64,000 bases of DNA. Origin: Mesorhizobium neociceri (GTDB taxonomy: Bacteria; Pseudomonadota; Alphaproteobacteria; Rhizobiales; Rhizobiaceae). Below the pieces are notes generated by a model that worked only from the letters and a program-made list of their open reading frames with translations, did not search any database and had not been told where the DNA came from. The position numbers were made by a program, and so were the translations under genes. Where the stretch lies: contig NZ_JACDTY010000018.1 in the NCBI RefSeq assembly GCF_013520985.1, positions 62,001 through 126,000 on the forward strand, in the 5' to 3' direction. This document shows positions 44,145 to 52,855 of the stretch, piece after piece; position 1 is the stretch's first letter; every line of letters begins with the position of its first letter.

Positions 44145-45024
44145 TTTGCCTGCGCGCATGCCGGTCAAGCCGCGCGCCGGCGTCTGGCGCCGGCTAGTCA
44201 AGCGCCGCCTGGCGCTGCTCGGCCTGGTGATCGTCGCCATCGTCGTCGCCGGCGCCGTGCTGGCGCCATGGCTGACCGGCTACGATCCCAACGAGCAGAT
44301 GTTCGACGGCCTGACCATCGAGGGTTCGCCGCTGCCGCCGAGCGCCCAGTACTGGCTCGGCACCGACCTGCTCGGCCGCGACCTGTTGACCCGCATCCTC
44401 TATGGTGCCCGCACCTCGCTGATCATCGGCATCGTCGCCAATGGCGTGGCGCTCTTGATCGGCACGCTGGTCGGCGTCACAGCCGGTTACTTCCGCGGCT
44501 GGATCGGCAGCGCGCTGATGCGCTTCACCGATCTGATGATGGCGTTTCCGGCGCTGCTGCTTGCCATCTGCCTGGCGGCGGTGTTCCAGCCGAGCCTGTG
44601 GATCGTCGCCATGGTCATCGCGCTGGTCAATTGGGTGCAGACCGCGCGCGTCATCTACACCGAGACCTCCTCGCTCGCCGAGCGCGAGTTCATCGATGCC
44701 GAGCGCACCATTGGCGCAAGTGCACCGCGCATCCTGTTTCGCCACATCCTGCCGCATCTTCTGCCGACCATCATCGTCTGGGGCACGCTCGGCATTTCGA
44801 CCACGGTGTTGCTGGAAGCGACGCTGTCCTTCCTCGGCATCGGCGTGCAGCCGCCGACGGCGTCGTGGGGCAACATCATCTTCGAGAACCAGACCTATTT
44901 CCAGGCCGCACCCTGGCTGGTGTTCTTCCCCGGTGCGGCGATCCTGGCGTTGGCGCTGGCCTTCAACCTGATCGGTGACGCGCTGCGCGACATCCTCGAT
45001 CCAACGCAAAGGGGCCGGGCATGA
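44122..45024 (+). CDS. Peptide/nickel-type ABC transporter permease (DppC-like)
   Basis: A 300-residue permease of the BPD_transp_1 family with an N-terminal OppC_N helix (LALLGLVIVAIVVAGAVLAPWLTGYDP), HWLGTDxxGRDxxSR-type motif (YWLGTDLLGRDLLTR) and EAA loop (ERTIGASAPRILFRHILPHLLP). Overlap of 23 bp with amiR, in another frame, suggests translational coupling with the regulator. Confidence 0.92.
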   Translation: MTSPIAPDLPARMPVKPRAGVWRRLVKRRLALLGLVIVAIVVAGAVLAPWLTGYDPNEQMFDGLTIEGSPLPPSAQYWLGTDLLGRDLLTRILYGARTSLIIGIVANGVALLIGTLVGVTAGYFRGWIGSALMRFTDLMMAFPALLLAICLAAVFQPSLWIVAMVIALVNWVQTARVIYTETSSLAEREFIDAERTIGASAPRILFRHILPHLLPTIIVWGTLGISTTVLLEATLSFLGIGVQPPTASWGNIIFENQTYFQAAPWLVFFPGAAILALALAFNLIGDALRDILDPTQRGRA

Positions 45025-45941
45025 TCGCCTATCTCGGCCGCCGCCTGATCCAGTCGCTGCTCATCCTGCTCGGTGTGTCGCTGATCACCTTTGCGCTGCT
45101 CTATCTCCTGCCGGCCGATCCGGTGCGCCAGATCGCCGGCCGCAGCGCTACGCCGCAGACGGTCGAGAACATCCGCCAGCAGCTCGGCCTCGACCAGCCT
45201 TTCGCCGTCCAGTACTGGCATTACCTGACGAAGCTCGTCAGCGGCGATCTCGGCCGCTCCTACATCCAGCGCTCGGAGGTCACCGAGCTCATCGTCTCGC
45301 GGCTGCCGGCGAGCCTGTTGCTGATGGTCGGCGCTATCCTGTGCGAATTGCTGATCGGGCTCTCCATGGGCCTGATTGCCGCCGTCAAGCGCGGCACCGC
45401 CACCGACCAGACCTTGATGGTCGCTTCCTTCGTCGGCGTCTCGGCGCCGCAATTCGTTGTCGGCCTGCTGCTGCTCTATGTCTTTGCCGTGCGTCTCAGC
45501 TGGTTTCCGATCGGCGGCTACGGCACCTGGCGTCATCTCGTACTGCCGTCGCTGACCATGGGCATACTCGGCGCCGGCTGGTATGCGCGCATGATGCGCT
45601 CGTCGATGATCGACGTGCTGCGCCAGGATTATGTCCGCACCGCGCGCGCCAAGGGGCTGGCGCGCAGCGCCATCATCTTCCGCCACGCACTGCCCAACGC
45701 CATCCTGCCGGTCATCGCCATGATCGGCATCGACATCGGCATCTTCATGGGCGGCATCGTCGTCGTCGAAAGCGTGTTCGGCTGGCCCGGCATCGGCCAG
45801 CTGGCCTGGCAGGCGATCCAGCGCGTCGACATTCCGATCATCATGGGCGTCACGCTGGTGTCAGCCTTCGCCATCGTGCTCGGCAACCTGCTCGCCGACA
45901 TCATCGCGCCGTTCATCGATCCACGCATCAAGCTCAGATGA
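45021..45941 (+). CDS. Peptide/nickel-type ABC transporter permease (DppB-like)
   Basis: A 306-residue permease with the DppB pattern: YLGRRLIQSLLILLGVSLITFALLYLLP at the N-terminus, RQQLGLDQPFAVQYWHYL in the first periplasmic loop and the EAA loop YVRTARAKGLARSAIIFRHALPNAI. Starts four bases inside permease 1. Together they form the membrane domain of the importer of the ami-type operon. Confidence 0.92.
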   Translation: MIAYLGRRLIQSLLILLGVSLITFALLYLLPADPVRQIAGRSATPQTVENIRQQLGLDQPFAVQYWHYLTKLVSGDLGRSYIQRSEVTELIVSRLPASLLLMVGAILCELLIGLSMGLIAAVKRGTATDQTLMVASFVGVSAPQFVVGLLLLYVFAVRLSWFPIGGYGTWRHLVLPSLTMGILGAGWYARMMRSSMIDVLRQDYVRTARAKGLARSAIIFRHALPNAILPVIAMIGIDIGIFMGGIVVVESVFGWPGIGQLAWQAIQRVDIPIIMGVTLVSAFAIVLGNLLADIIAPFIDPRIKLR

Positions 45942-45979
45942 AATCAGGACCAAAACAAACAGAGAAAGGGAACATAACA

Positions 45980-47623
45980 ATGAAAAAGTTTCTCGCATCC
46001 ACCGTCGCGGCATCGGCCTTGGCGCTGATGCTCGGCATGGCTAGCGTCCGCGCCGAGGACGCTGTCGACCCCAACGCCAAGCAGGGCGGCGCCATCACCA
46101 TCACCTACAAGGACGATGTCGCCACGCTCGATCCGGCGATCGGCTATGACTGGCAGAACTGGTCGATGATCAAGAGCCTGTTCGACGGGCTGATGGACTA
46201 TGAACCGGGCACCACCAACCTCAAGCCCGACCTCGCCGAAAGCTACGAGATCGCACCCGACGGCCAGACCTTCACCTTCAAGCTGCGCCACGGCGTGAAA
46301 TTCCACAATGGCCGCGAGATGACCGCCGACGACGTGAAATACTCGCTCGACCGCGTCACCAATCCGAAGACGCAGAGCCCCGGCGCCGGCTTCTTCGGCT
46401 CGATCAAGGGCTATGACGATGTCGCCGCCGGCAAGGCCGAAGGCCTGTCGGGCGTCACCGTCGTCGATCCCTACACGGTCAAGTTCGAACTGACCCGCCC
46501 CGACGCCACCTTCCTGCATGTCATGGCCATCAACTTCGCCCATGTCGTGCCGAAGGAGGAGGTCGAAAAATACGGCGCCGATTTCGGCAAGCATCCGGTT
46601 GGCACCGGCGCTTTCAAGCTTGCCGAATGGACGCTTGGCCAGCGCATCGTCTTCGAGCGCAATGCGGACTATTGGCACAAGGGCCTGCCGCACCTCGACA
46701 AGATCACCTTCGAGATCGGTCAGGAGCCGATCGTGGCGCTGCTGCGCCTGCAGAAGGGCGAGATCGATGTGCCCGGCGACGGCATTCCGCCGGCAAAATT
46801 CCAGGAGGTGATGGCCGATCCCGAGCAGAAGGCGCGCGTCGTCGAAGGCGGCCAGCTGCATACCGGCTACGTCACCATGAACACCACCATGGCGCCGTTC
46901 GACAATGTGAAGGTGCGCCAGGCCGTCAACATGGCCCTCAACAAGGCGCGCATCATCCAGATCATCAACGGCCGCGCCGTGCCGGCCAACCAGCCGCTGC
47001 CGCCGTCGATGCCGGGCTACGACAAGGAGTACAAGGGCTACGCCTATGACGTCGCCAAGGCCAAGGCGCTGCTGGCCGAGGCCGGCCATCCCGATGGCTT
47101 CGACACGCAATTGTTTGCCATGAACACTGATCCCAATCCGCGCATCGCCCAGGCGATCCAGCAGGATCTGGCGGCGATCGGCATCAAGGCCAGCATCCAG
47201 TCGCTGGCGCAGGCCAATGTCATCGCTGCTGGCGGCGACAAGGCCGGCGCGCCGATGATCTGGTCAGGCGGCATGGCTTGGATCGCGGACTTCCCGGATC
47301 CGTCCAACTTCTACGGCCCGATCCTCGGCTGTGCTGGCGCGGTGCCCGGCGGCTGGAACTGGTCGTGGTATTGCAACAAGGATCTCGACGCCAAGGCGGC
47401 CGAGGCCGACTCGGTGGTCGATCCCGCCAAGGCTGGCGAGCGCGACAAGATGTGGAGCGCCATCTACGACAAGGTGATGGAAGACGCGCCCTGGGCGCCG
47501 GTGTTCAACGAACAGCGCTTCACCATGAAATCCGCCCGCATGGGCGGCGCCGACAACCTCTATGTCGACCCGGTCCATATCCCGATCAACTACGACAATG
47601 TGTACGTAAAAGATGTGCAATAA
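45980..47623 (+). CDS. Peptide/nickel-type ABC transporter substrate-binding protein (cluster C)
   Basis: A 547-residue SBP_bac_5 protein with a 24-residue signal peptide (MKKFLASTVAASALALMLGM, cut near VRAED). Mature motifs: ITITYKDDVATLDPAIGYD, YEPGTTNLKPDLAESYEIAPDGQTFTFKLRHGVKFHNG (the family's hallmark) and DDVKYSLDRV. A good ribosome-binding site (AAGGG) precedes the ATG at 45980. Members bind oligopeptides, glutathione, nickel or, in amide operons, short amides; here a formamide/acetamide-type ligand is inferred from context. Confidence 0.93.
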   Translation: MKKFLASTVAASALALMLGMASVRAEDAVDPNAKQGGAITITYKDDVATLDPAIGYDWQNWSMIKSLFDGLMDYEPGTTNLKPDLAESYEIAPDGQTFTFKLRHGVKFHNGREMTADDVKYSLDRVTNPKTQSPGAGFFGSIKGYDDVAAGKAEGLSGVTVVDPYTVKFELTRPDATFLHVMAINFAHVVPKEEVEKYGADFGKHPVGTGAFKLAEWTLGQRIVFERNADYWHKGLPHLDKITFEIGQEPIVALLRLQKGEIDVPGDGIPPAKFQEVMADPEQKARVVEGGQLHTGYVTMNTTMAPFDNVKVRQAVNMALNKARIIQIINGRAVPANQPLPPSMPGYDKEYKGYAYDVAKAKALLAEAGHPDGFDTQLFAMNTDPNPRIAQAIQQDLAAIGIKASIQSLAQANVIAAGGDKAGAPMIWSGGMAWIADFPDPSNFYGPILGCAGAVPGGWNWSWYCNKDLDAKAAEADSVVDPAKAGERDKMWSAIYDKVMEDAPWAPVFNEQRFTMKSARMGGADNLYVDPVHIPINYDNVYVKDVQ

Positions 47624-48557
47624 CTGCGACTACACCATTCACGGGCGCCATCACCATTTCGGGTGGGACAATTCCTTTGCCCCGGCCGAGCGGGTGGCGC
47701 CCGGCTCGACCATCGAGTTCCAGTGCCTCGATGCCGCCGGCGGCCAGCTGAATGCCGACAGCACGGTCGCCGACGTCGTCAAGCTCGACTTCGCCAAGGT
47801 CAACCCGGTGACCGGGCCGATCTTCGTCGAAGGCGCGGAGCCGGGTGACGCGCTGAAGGTGACGATCGAGATGTTCAAACCGTCCGGCTTCGGCTGGACG
47901 GCGAACATTCCGGGGTTCGGCCTGCTCGCCGACGACTTCACGGAGCCGGCGCTGAACATCTGGAAATACGATGCGGCCTCGCTCGAGCCGGCGCTGTTCG
48001 GCAAGAACGCGCGGGTGCCGCTGAAACCGTTTGCCGGCACCATCGGCAACGCGCCGGCTGAGATGGGGCTTCACTCGGTGGTGCCGCCGCGGCGCGCTGG
48101 CGGCAATCTCGACATCCGCGACCTCGCCGCCGGCACCACGCTCTATCTGCCGGTGGAAGTGACTGGCGCGCTGTTCTCGGTCGGCGACACCCATGCCGCG
48201 CAAGGCGATGGCGAGGTCTGCGGCACGGCGATCGAAAGCCCGATGGATGTCGTGCTCAAGCTCGACCTGGTCAAGGACGCCAGGCTGAAGACACCGCGCT
48301 TCACCACCTCTGGCCCGGTGACGCGCCATCTCGACGCCAAGGGCTATGAGGTGACGACCGGCATTGGGCCGGACCTGATGGCTGGGGCAAAGGAGGCGGT
48401 TGCGCAGATGGTCGATCTGCTCGCGGGGCGCTACAAGATCGATCCGGTCGACGCTTACATGCTTGCTTCGGTGTGCGGCGATCTGCGCATCAGCGAGATT
48501 GTCGATATGCCGAACTGGGTGGTGTCGTTCTACTTCCCGCGCTGCGTGTTTGAATGA
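47613..48557 (+). CDS. Formamidase/acetamidase family protein
   Basis: A 314-residue FmdA_AmdA enzyme hydrolysing short aliphatic amides to acid and ammonia. Readable: HGRHHHFGWDNSFAPAERVAPGSTIEFQC at the N-terminus (metal-binding His cluster), ADSTVADVVKLDFAKVNPVTGPI, GDTHAAQGDGEVCGTAIE (the best family signature) and VCGDLRISEIVDMPN. It overlaps the binding-protein gene by 11 bp. Together with AmiC/AmiR this supports an amide-inducible nitrogen-scavenging operon. Length is normal for bacterial formamidases (about 310-410). Confidence 0.9.
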   Translation: MCNNCDYTIHGRHHHFGWDNSFAPAERVAPGSTIEFQCLDAAGGQLNADSTVADVVKLDFAKVNPVTGPIFVEGAEPGDALKVTIEMFKPSGFGWTANIPGFGLLADDFTEPALNIWKYDAASLEPALFGKNARVPLKPFAGTIGNAPAEMGLHSVVPPRRAGGNLDIRDLAAGTTLYLPVEVTGALFSVGDTHAAQGDGEVCGTAIESPMDVVLKLDLVKDARLKTPRFTTSGPVTRHLDAKGYEVTTGIGPDLMAGAKEAVAQMVDLLAGRYKIDPVDAYMLASVCGDLRISEIVDMPNWVVSFYFPRCVFE

Positions 48558-48574
48558 CGCCGGGTCGGCGCTGC

Positions 48575-48729
48575 ACCCCCCTCTGCCCTGCCGGGTATCT
48601 CCCCCTCAAGGGGGGAGATCGGCAGCTGCGGCGTCTCGCCTTTCTTCAGAGGTTGGTGATTGGCGAAAACCGGGGTGAAATCCAATCTCCCCCCTTGAGG
48701 GGGAGATGGCCGGCAGGCCAGAGGGGGGT
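48575..48729. repeat. REP-like long palindrome, family A copy 3
   Basis: About 155 bp, the same arms as at 31348 and 37588. It lies inside the amide operon between the formamidase gene and the ATPase gene, the same kind of position as copy 1. Confidence 0.9.
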
Positions 48730-48765
48730 GCGGCGGAATAAATCCGTCGCAGGGTCGCGCTTGCG

Positions 48766-50532
48766 ATGACCAACGAAACGAACCCCATCCTCGACATCGC
48801 CAACCTCTCCGTCAGCGTGCGCGGCGAGGATGGCGAGCGCGAGGTCGTCTCCAACCTCTCTCTGACGCTGGCGCGTGGCGAGACACTCTGCATTGCCGGC
48901 GAATCCGGCTCCGGCAAATCGATGACGGCGCTGGCGATCATGCAGCTGCTGCCACAGCCGGCCGCGCGCATATCATCCGGCCAGATCCACCTTGGGGACA
49001 CCGACCTGGCAACCCTCGACGGGCGCCAGATGCGGCGCATACGCGGCGACCGAATCGCCATGATCTTCCAGGAGCCGATGACGTCGCTCAACCCGGTGCT
49101 GTCGATTGGCCGGCAGCTGACCGAATCCATCGAGGCGCATACCAGCCTGTCGCAGGCGGAAGCCCGTCAGCGCGCGATCGAGGCGCTGAAGGCGGTGCGC
49201 ATTTCGGAAGCCGAAAGCCGGCTAAAGCAGTTTCCACATGAGCTCTCCGGCGGCATGCGCCAGCGGGTGATGATCGCCATGGCGCTGGCGCTGGAGCCCG
49301 ACGTGCTGATCGCCGACGAGCCGACCACGGCGCTCGACGTCACGGTGCAAGGCGAGGTCTTGGAACTCTTGCGCGACCTGCAGCGTCAGCACGGCACCAG
49401 CGTCATCCTGATCACCCACGATATGGGCGTGGTCGCCGAAATGGCCGATCGCGTCATCATCATGCGGCATGGCCGGATGGTCGAGGAAGGCAACACATCG
49501 GACATTTTTGCCCGACCGCAGGCCGATTATACGCGCGAACTGCTGGCCGCCGTGCCGCGCATCGGCAGTGGTGTCGGCCGCCAGAAATCCAGGGACGTGG
49601 TGGAAGTTTCGAAGCCGGCCAACGTCGCCGATGTCAGCGACCTGCATGTCCGCTTCGATCTGCGTGGGGGTATCTTTGGCCAGGTTACCCGCCGCGTCCA
49701 CGCCGTCGAGGGCGTCAGCTTTTCGATCGCGCCCAACGAGACGCTGGCGCTGGTCGGCGAATCCGGTTGCGGCAAGTCGACCACGGCCAAGGCACTGGCC
49801 GGGCTGGTGCCGTATAGCGGCGACATCGTCATCGGCGGGCGCAACCTCTCGGGACTTGGTCGCGACGAGCGCAAGGCCGTTCGCCGCGACGTGCAGATGA
49901 TTTTCCAGGATCCGTTCGCCTCGCTCGACCCGCGCATGCGCGTCGGCGACCTCGTCGCCGAGCCACTGGTGATCCATGGCATCGCCTCGAAGGACGAGCG
50001 CCGCGACCACGTCGCCGCGCTGTTCGAGCGCGTCGGCCTGTCGGCCGACCAGATGGAACTCTATCCGCATGAATTCTCCGGCGGTCAGCGCCAACGCGTC
50101 TGCATTGCCCGCGCGCTCGCCTTGCGACCGAAGCTGATCATCGCCGATGAAAGTGTCTCGGCGCTCGACGTTTCGGTGCAGGCCCGCGTGCTCGATTTGC
50201 TGAAGGAATTGCAGCGCGAATTCGGTGTCGCCTATCTGTTCATCTCGCACGACATGGCTGTGGTGGAAAACATTTCCGACCGTGTCGCCGTCATGTATCT
50301 CGGCCAGATTGTCGAAATGGGCACACGCGACCAGGTGTTTTCCAACCCGCGCCACCCCTACACCAGGCGGCTGATCGAAGCCGTGCCGGTGCCCGATCCG
50401 GCGCAACGCAGAACGCGTTTCGCCCGCCTCGACCAGGAAATCCCCAGCGCGACGCGAAAGATCGGCGAGGCGCCGCTGAAGCTGGCGCTGAACGATGTCG
50501 GCAACGGCCATCTCGTGGCCGCCGAGGATTGA
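48766..50532 (+). CDS. Fused dipeptide-type ABC transporter ATP-binding protein (DppD-DppF-like)
   Basis: A 588-residue protein with two complete ATPase domains. Domain 1: Walker A GESGSGKSMTA, signature LSGGMRQRVMIAMAL, Walker B VLIADEPTTALDV. Domain 2: GESGCGKSTTAKAL, FSGGQRQRVCIARAL and LIIADESVSALDV (Glu followed by Ser, as in some family members). Both end in oligopeptide-type C-terminal motifs (RHPYTRRLIEAVP). It completes the importer, but is separated from it by a family A repeat, which may lower or protect downstream mRNA. Confidence 0.93.
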   Translation: MTNETNPILDIANLSVSVRGEDGEREVVSNLSLTLARGETLCIAGESGSGKSMTALAIMQLLPQPAARISSGQIHLGDTDLATLDGRQMRRIRGDRIAMIFQEPMTSLNPVLSIGRQLTESIEAHTSLSQAEARQRAIEALKAVRISEAESRLKQFPHELSGGMRQRVMIAMALALEPDVLIADEPTTALDVTVQGEVLELLRDLQRQHGTSVILITHDMGVVAEMADRVIIMRHGRMVEEGNTSDIFARPQADYTRELLAAVPRIGSGVGRQKSRDVVEVSKPANVADVSDLHVRFDLRGGIFGQVTRRVHAVEGVSFSIAPNETLALVGESGCGKSTTAKALAGLVPYSGDIVIGGRNLSGLGRDERKAVRRDVQMIFQDPFASLDPRMRVGDLVAEPLVIHGIASKDERRDHVAALFERVGLSADQMELYPHEFSGGQRQRVCIARALALRPKLIIADESVSALDVSVQARVLDLLKELQREFGVAYLFISHDMAVVENISDRVAVMYLGQIVEMGTRDQVFSNPRHPYTRRLIEAVPVPDPAQRRTRFARLDQEIPSATRKIGEAPLKLALNDVGNGHLVAAED

Positions 50533-51029
50533 GTCCGGTTCGGTGTCTCAGCCGTGTTCGACGGCCCTATGCCAGGGCGATGCAGCAGAATTTTTCGCCC
50601 GCCCGGTTGTACCCGTTTTGCGGCGGCCTCGCGTTTCGCGAAGGGCTTCCCCCACTCCGTCGCCGCTTCGCGGCGCCACCTCCCCCCTCCGGAGGGAGAG
50701 GAAAGGTGCCAGCTGGAATCGCTTCGCGTCCTTCCTCTCCCCCGTCGATCGGGGGAGAGGTGTCGAGCGCAGCTCGACGGAGTGGGGGTCGACTGTTCAC
50801 CAACACAGATGATCAGGAATCAGTCGGTCAAAACGGTCGCAGTCTCGCGGTGCTAAGCGCCGCAGTTCTTGAGGCAGCCGAAAGCACGCCGCCATCGGAA
50901 TGCCGGCATTGCAGCTATTCTTTTACCTTGTTCGGGCCAACCAGGCGTTGTCGTCTTCGGGTTTACCGCACCTTAGGCTGATAACGGCCATGATACGCCA
51001 GGCGTTAGGGCCTACGAGGACAAAAGGTC
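50533..51029. other. Intergenic region with a family B palindrome
   Basis: 497 bp without a supported gene. 50649-50789 is the family B repeat; 50796-51029 has no clear ORF or hairpin with a T-run. The promoter of the following four-gene operon must lie in the last 230 bp; I could not assign boxes. Confidence 0.6.
50649..50789. repeat. REP-like palindrome pair, family B copy 2
   Basis: The two modules of 35053-35250 recur here, each reverse-complemented, but in the same left-to-right order: first CCCCCACTCCGTCGCCGC...CTCCGGAGGG, then CTCCCCCGTCGATCGGGG...CGACGGAGTGGGGG. The complementary CCCCCACTCCG/CGGAGTGGGGG ends therefore face outwards instead of inwards. Confidence 0.8.
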
Positions 51030-51980
51030 TTGCTTAAGGCGGTTCTGCAGCTGCTGCCGGGTCGGTTCATGGATGTGCGCATGCGCGTGTCCGATGGATA
51101 CGAGACGCGCGTCGTGGAGCGGCCTGGGCGCTGGATGAAGGCTGCCGAACTGGAGCAGCTGAGCAGCGATCTGCGGCTGGTGGCGTCGAAGACGCTTAGG
51201 GACGGCAGCCTGACCTATGGCGTCTTTTCCGGCGACCGCAGCCGGCTGGAACATTCCATCATCACCATCGTCTATCGCCGCAGCGACGGGCGGCCGATCG
51301 CCTTCAACGCGCTGGCGCTGATGGAGATATCGCTGGCCGGCAAGCCCTATGAGGTGCTGCATCTGGGTCTCGTCATGGTCGATCCGGACGAGCGCAGCCG
51401 CGGCCTCAGCTGGATCCTCTACGGCCTGACCTGCTTCCTGATGTTTTTGCGCAACCAGCTCAGACCGATCTGGATCTCCAACGTCACCCAGGTTCCCGCC
51501 GTCGTCGGCATGGTCGCCGAGGCCTTCAGCAATGTGTTTCCCGGCCCGCATGCCGGCGCGCGGCGATCGTTGACGCACGTGCTTTTGGCGCGGCAGATCA
51601 TGGCGCGTCATCGCCATGTCTTCGGCGTCGGCCCGGAAGCGGGCTTCGACGAGGAGCGCTTCGTCATCACCAATGCCTATACGGGCGGCTCGGACGATCT
51701 GAAGAAAACCTTCGATGAGGCGGCCAAGCACCGCGAGGAGACCTTTAACGAGTTCTGCCGCAAGGAGCTCGACTATGGGCGCGGCGATGACGTGCTGCAG
51801 ATCGGCCAGATGAGTTTCCAGGCCGCGCGCACCTATCTCGCCGACACCGTGCCGCGTGGCTCGCTTGCCGCGCTGGCCGTGGCAGGCGCCGCCGCCACGC
51901 TGCAGCGACTCATCCTGCCGGTGGTTCACTGGGCCGATAGCAGCCGGCAATGGAATGTGTTGCGACCATGGACACGCTAG
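51030..51980 (+). CDS. GNAT-fold protein, first gene of an E1/nitroreductase operon
   Basis: A 316-residue protein I do not recognise as a named family. Residues about 75-180 look like a GNAT acyltransferase core: ALMEISLAGKPYEVLHLGLVM followed by DPDERSRGLSWILYG (residues 118-132), the position of the acyl-CoA pyrophosphate loop (R/Q-x-x-G-x-G/A, here RSRGLSW). The C-terminal third is helical and charged (TFDEAAKHREETFNEFCRKEL). It starts with TTG at 51030 (GAGGA nine bases upstream); an ATG at 51069 is an alternative. Its 3' end overlaps the E1-like gene by 31 bp, so the four genes are coupled. Function unknown. Confidence 0.65.
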   Translation: MLKAVLQLLPGRFMDVRMRVSDGYETRVVERPGRWMKAAELEQLSSDLRLVASKTLRDGSLTYGVFSGDRSRLEHSIITIVYRRSDGRPIAFNALALMEISLAGKPYEVLHLGLVMVDPDERSRGLSWILYGLTCFLMFLRNQLRPIWISNVTQVPAVVGMVAEAFSNVFPGPHAGARRSLTHVLLARQIMARHRHVFGVGPEAGFDEERFVITNAYTGGSDDLKKTFDEAAKHREETFNEFCRKELDYGRGDDVLQIGQMSFQAARTYLADTVPRGSLAALAVAGAAATLQRLILPVVHWADSSRQWNVLRPWTR

Positions 51981-52855
51981 AATTCAGCTATGACGAGTTC
52001 ACGACCCGCAACATCGGGTTCGTGACGCAAGCCCAGCAGGCCAGGCTGCGGAACGCGACGGTGTTCGTCTGCGGCACCGGCGGCATGGGCGGCGCCTGCA
52101 TCATGGCGCTGGCGCGCGCCGGCGTCGGGCGCTTGATCATTGCCGACCTCGACACCTTCGCCATCTCCAATCTCAACCGCCAGGTCTTCGCCTTCATGGG
52201 AACGGTCGGCCGACTGAAGGCGGAGGCGACTCGCGACATCTGCCTGACCATCAACCCGCAGATGCGGATCGAGGTGCACGGCAAGGATTGGCCGCAGCAC
52301 GCCACATCAGCGATCCGCGACAGTGCCATTGTTGTCAACGGCACCGACGATCTCGGCGCCTCGCTGCTGCTCTACCGCACGGCGCGCGAACTCGACCGGA
52401 CTGTCATCGACGCCTATGCTTCGCCTCTGCCCTCGGTCTATGTGACCAGGCCAAGTGATCCGATGCCGGAGGAGCGTTTGGACTATCCGACGCGTGGCAC
52501 CGCCTGGAATGCGATCACGCCGGAGCAGCGCGCCACCGCCTTCCTGCGCGAGGCCGAATATGTCGTGCTCAACTCCTCGTCGCGACACCATGTCGATCTC
52601 GCCATGGCCGGCGAGGTGGCGGCGGGAAAGCGCAGCCGGATGTCGTTTGCGCCGATGGTCGTTACAACCGGGATGCTGATGGCCTATGAGGTCGTCGCCG
52701 GCATCCTCGGCAACCCACACGGCGCCGACTGCCGCGGCTGGTTCTTCAACCCCTACCAGGGGCGCGTCGAGCGGCCACGCAGTGCGCTGGTCGCGGCGCT
52801 CCTGCGACCGCTGGTGCGTCGTTTCATGCTCAAGCTGATGGTGGCGGAGCCATGA
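51950..52855 (+). CDS. ThiF/E1-like adenylating enzyme
   Basis: A 301-residue ThiF/MoeB/E1-superfamily protein. ATP-binding motif VFVCGTGGMGGA (residues 38-49), then ADLDTFAISNLNRQVF (65-80) with the Asp and Arg/Asn contacts, and VVNGTDDLGAS with the catalytic Asp near residue 133. No CxxC zinc pairs are visible, unlike ThiF and MoeB, and no MoaD/ThiS-like carrier gene is nearby, so the substrate may be a peptide or amino-acid carboxylate. An ATG at 51968 is a second possible start. Four-base overlap with the next gene. Confidence 0.85.
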   Translation: MECVATMDTLEFSYDEFTTRNIGFVTQAQQARLRNATVFVCGTGGMGGACIMALARAGVGRLIIADLDTFAISNLNRQVFAFMGTVGRLKAEATRDICLTINPQMRIEVHGKDWPQHATSAIRDSAIVVNGTDDLGASLLLYRTARELDRTVIDAYASPLPSVYVTRPSDPMPEERLDYPTRGTAWNAITPEQRATAFLREAEYVVLNSSSRHHVDLAMAGEVAAGKRSRMSFAPMVVTTGMLMAYEVVAGILGNPHGADCRGWFFNPYQGRVERPRSALVAALLRPLVRRFMLKLMVAEP

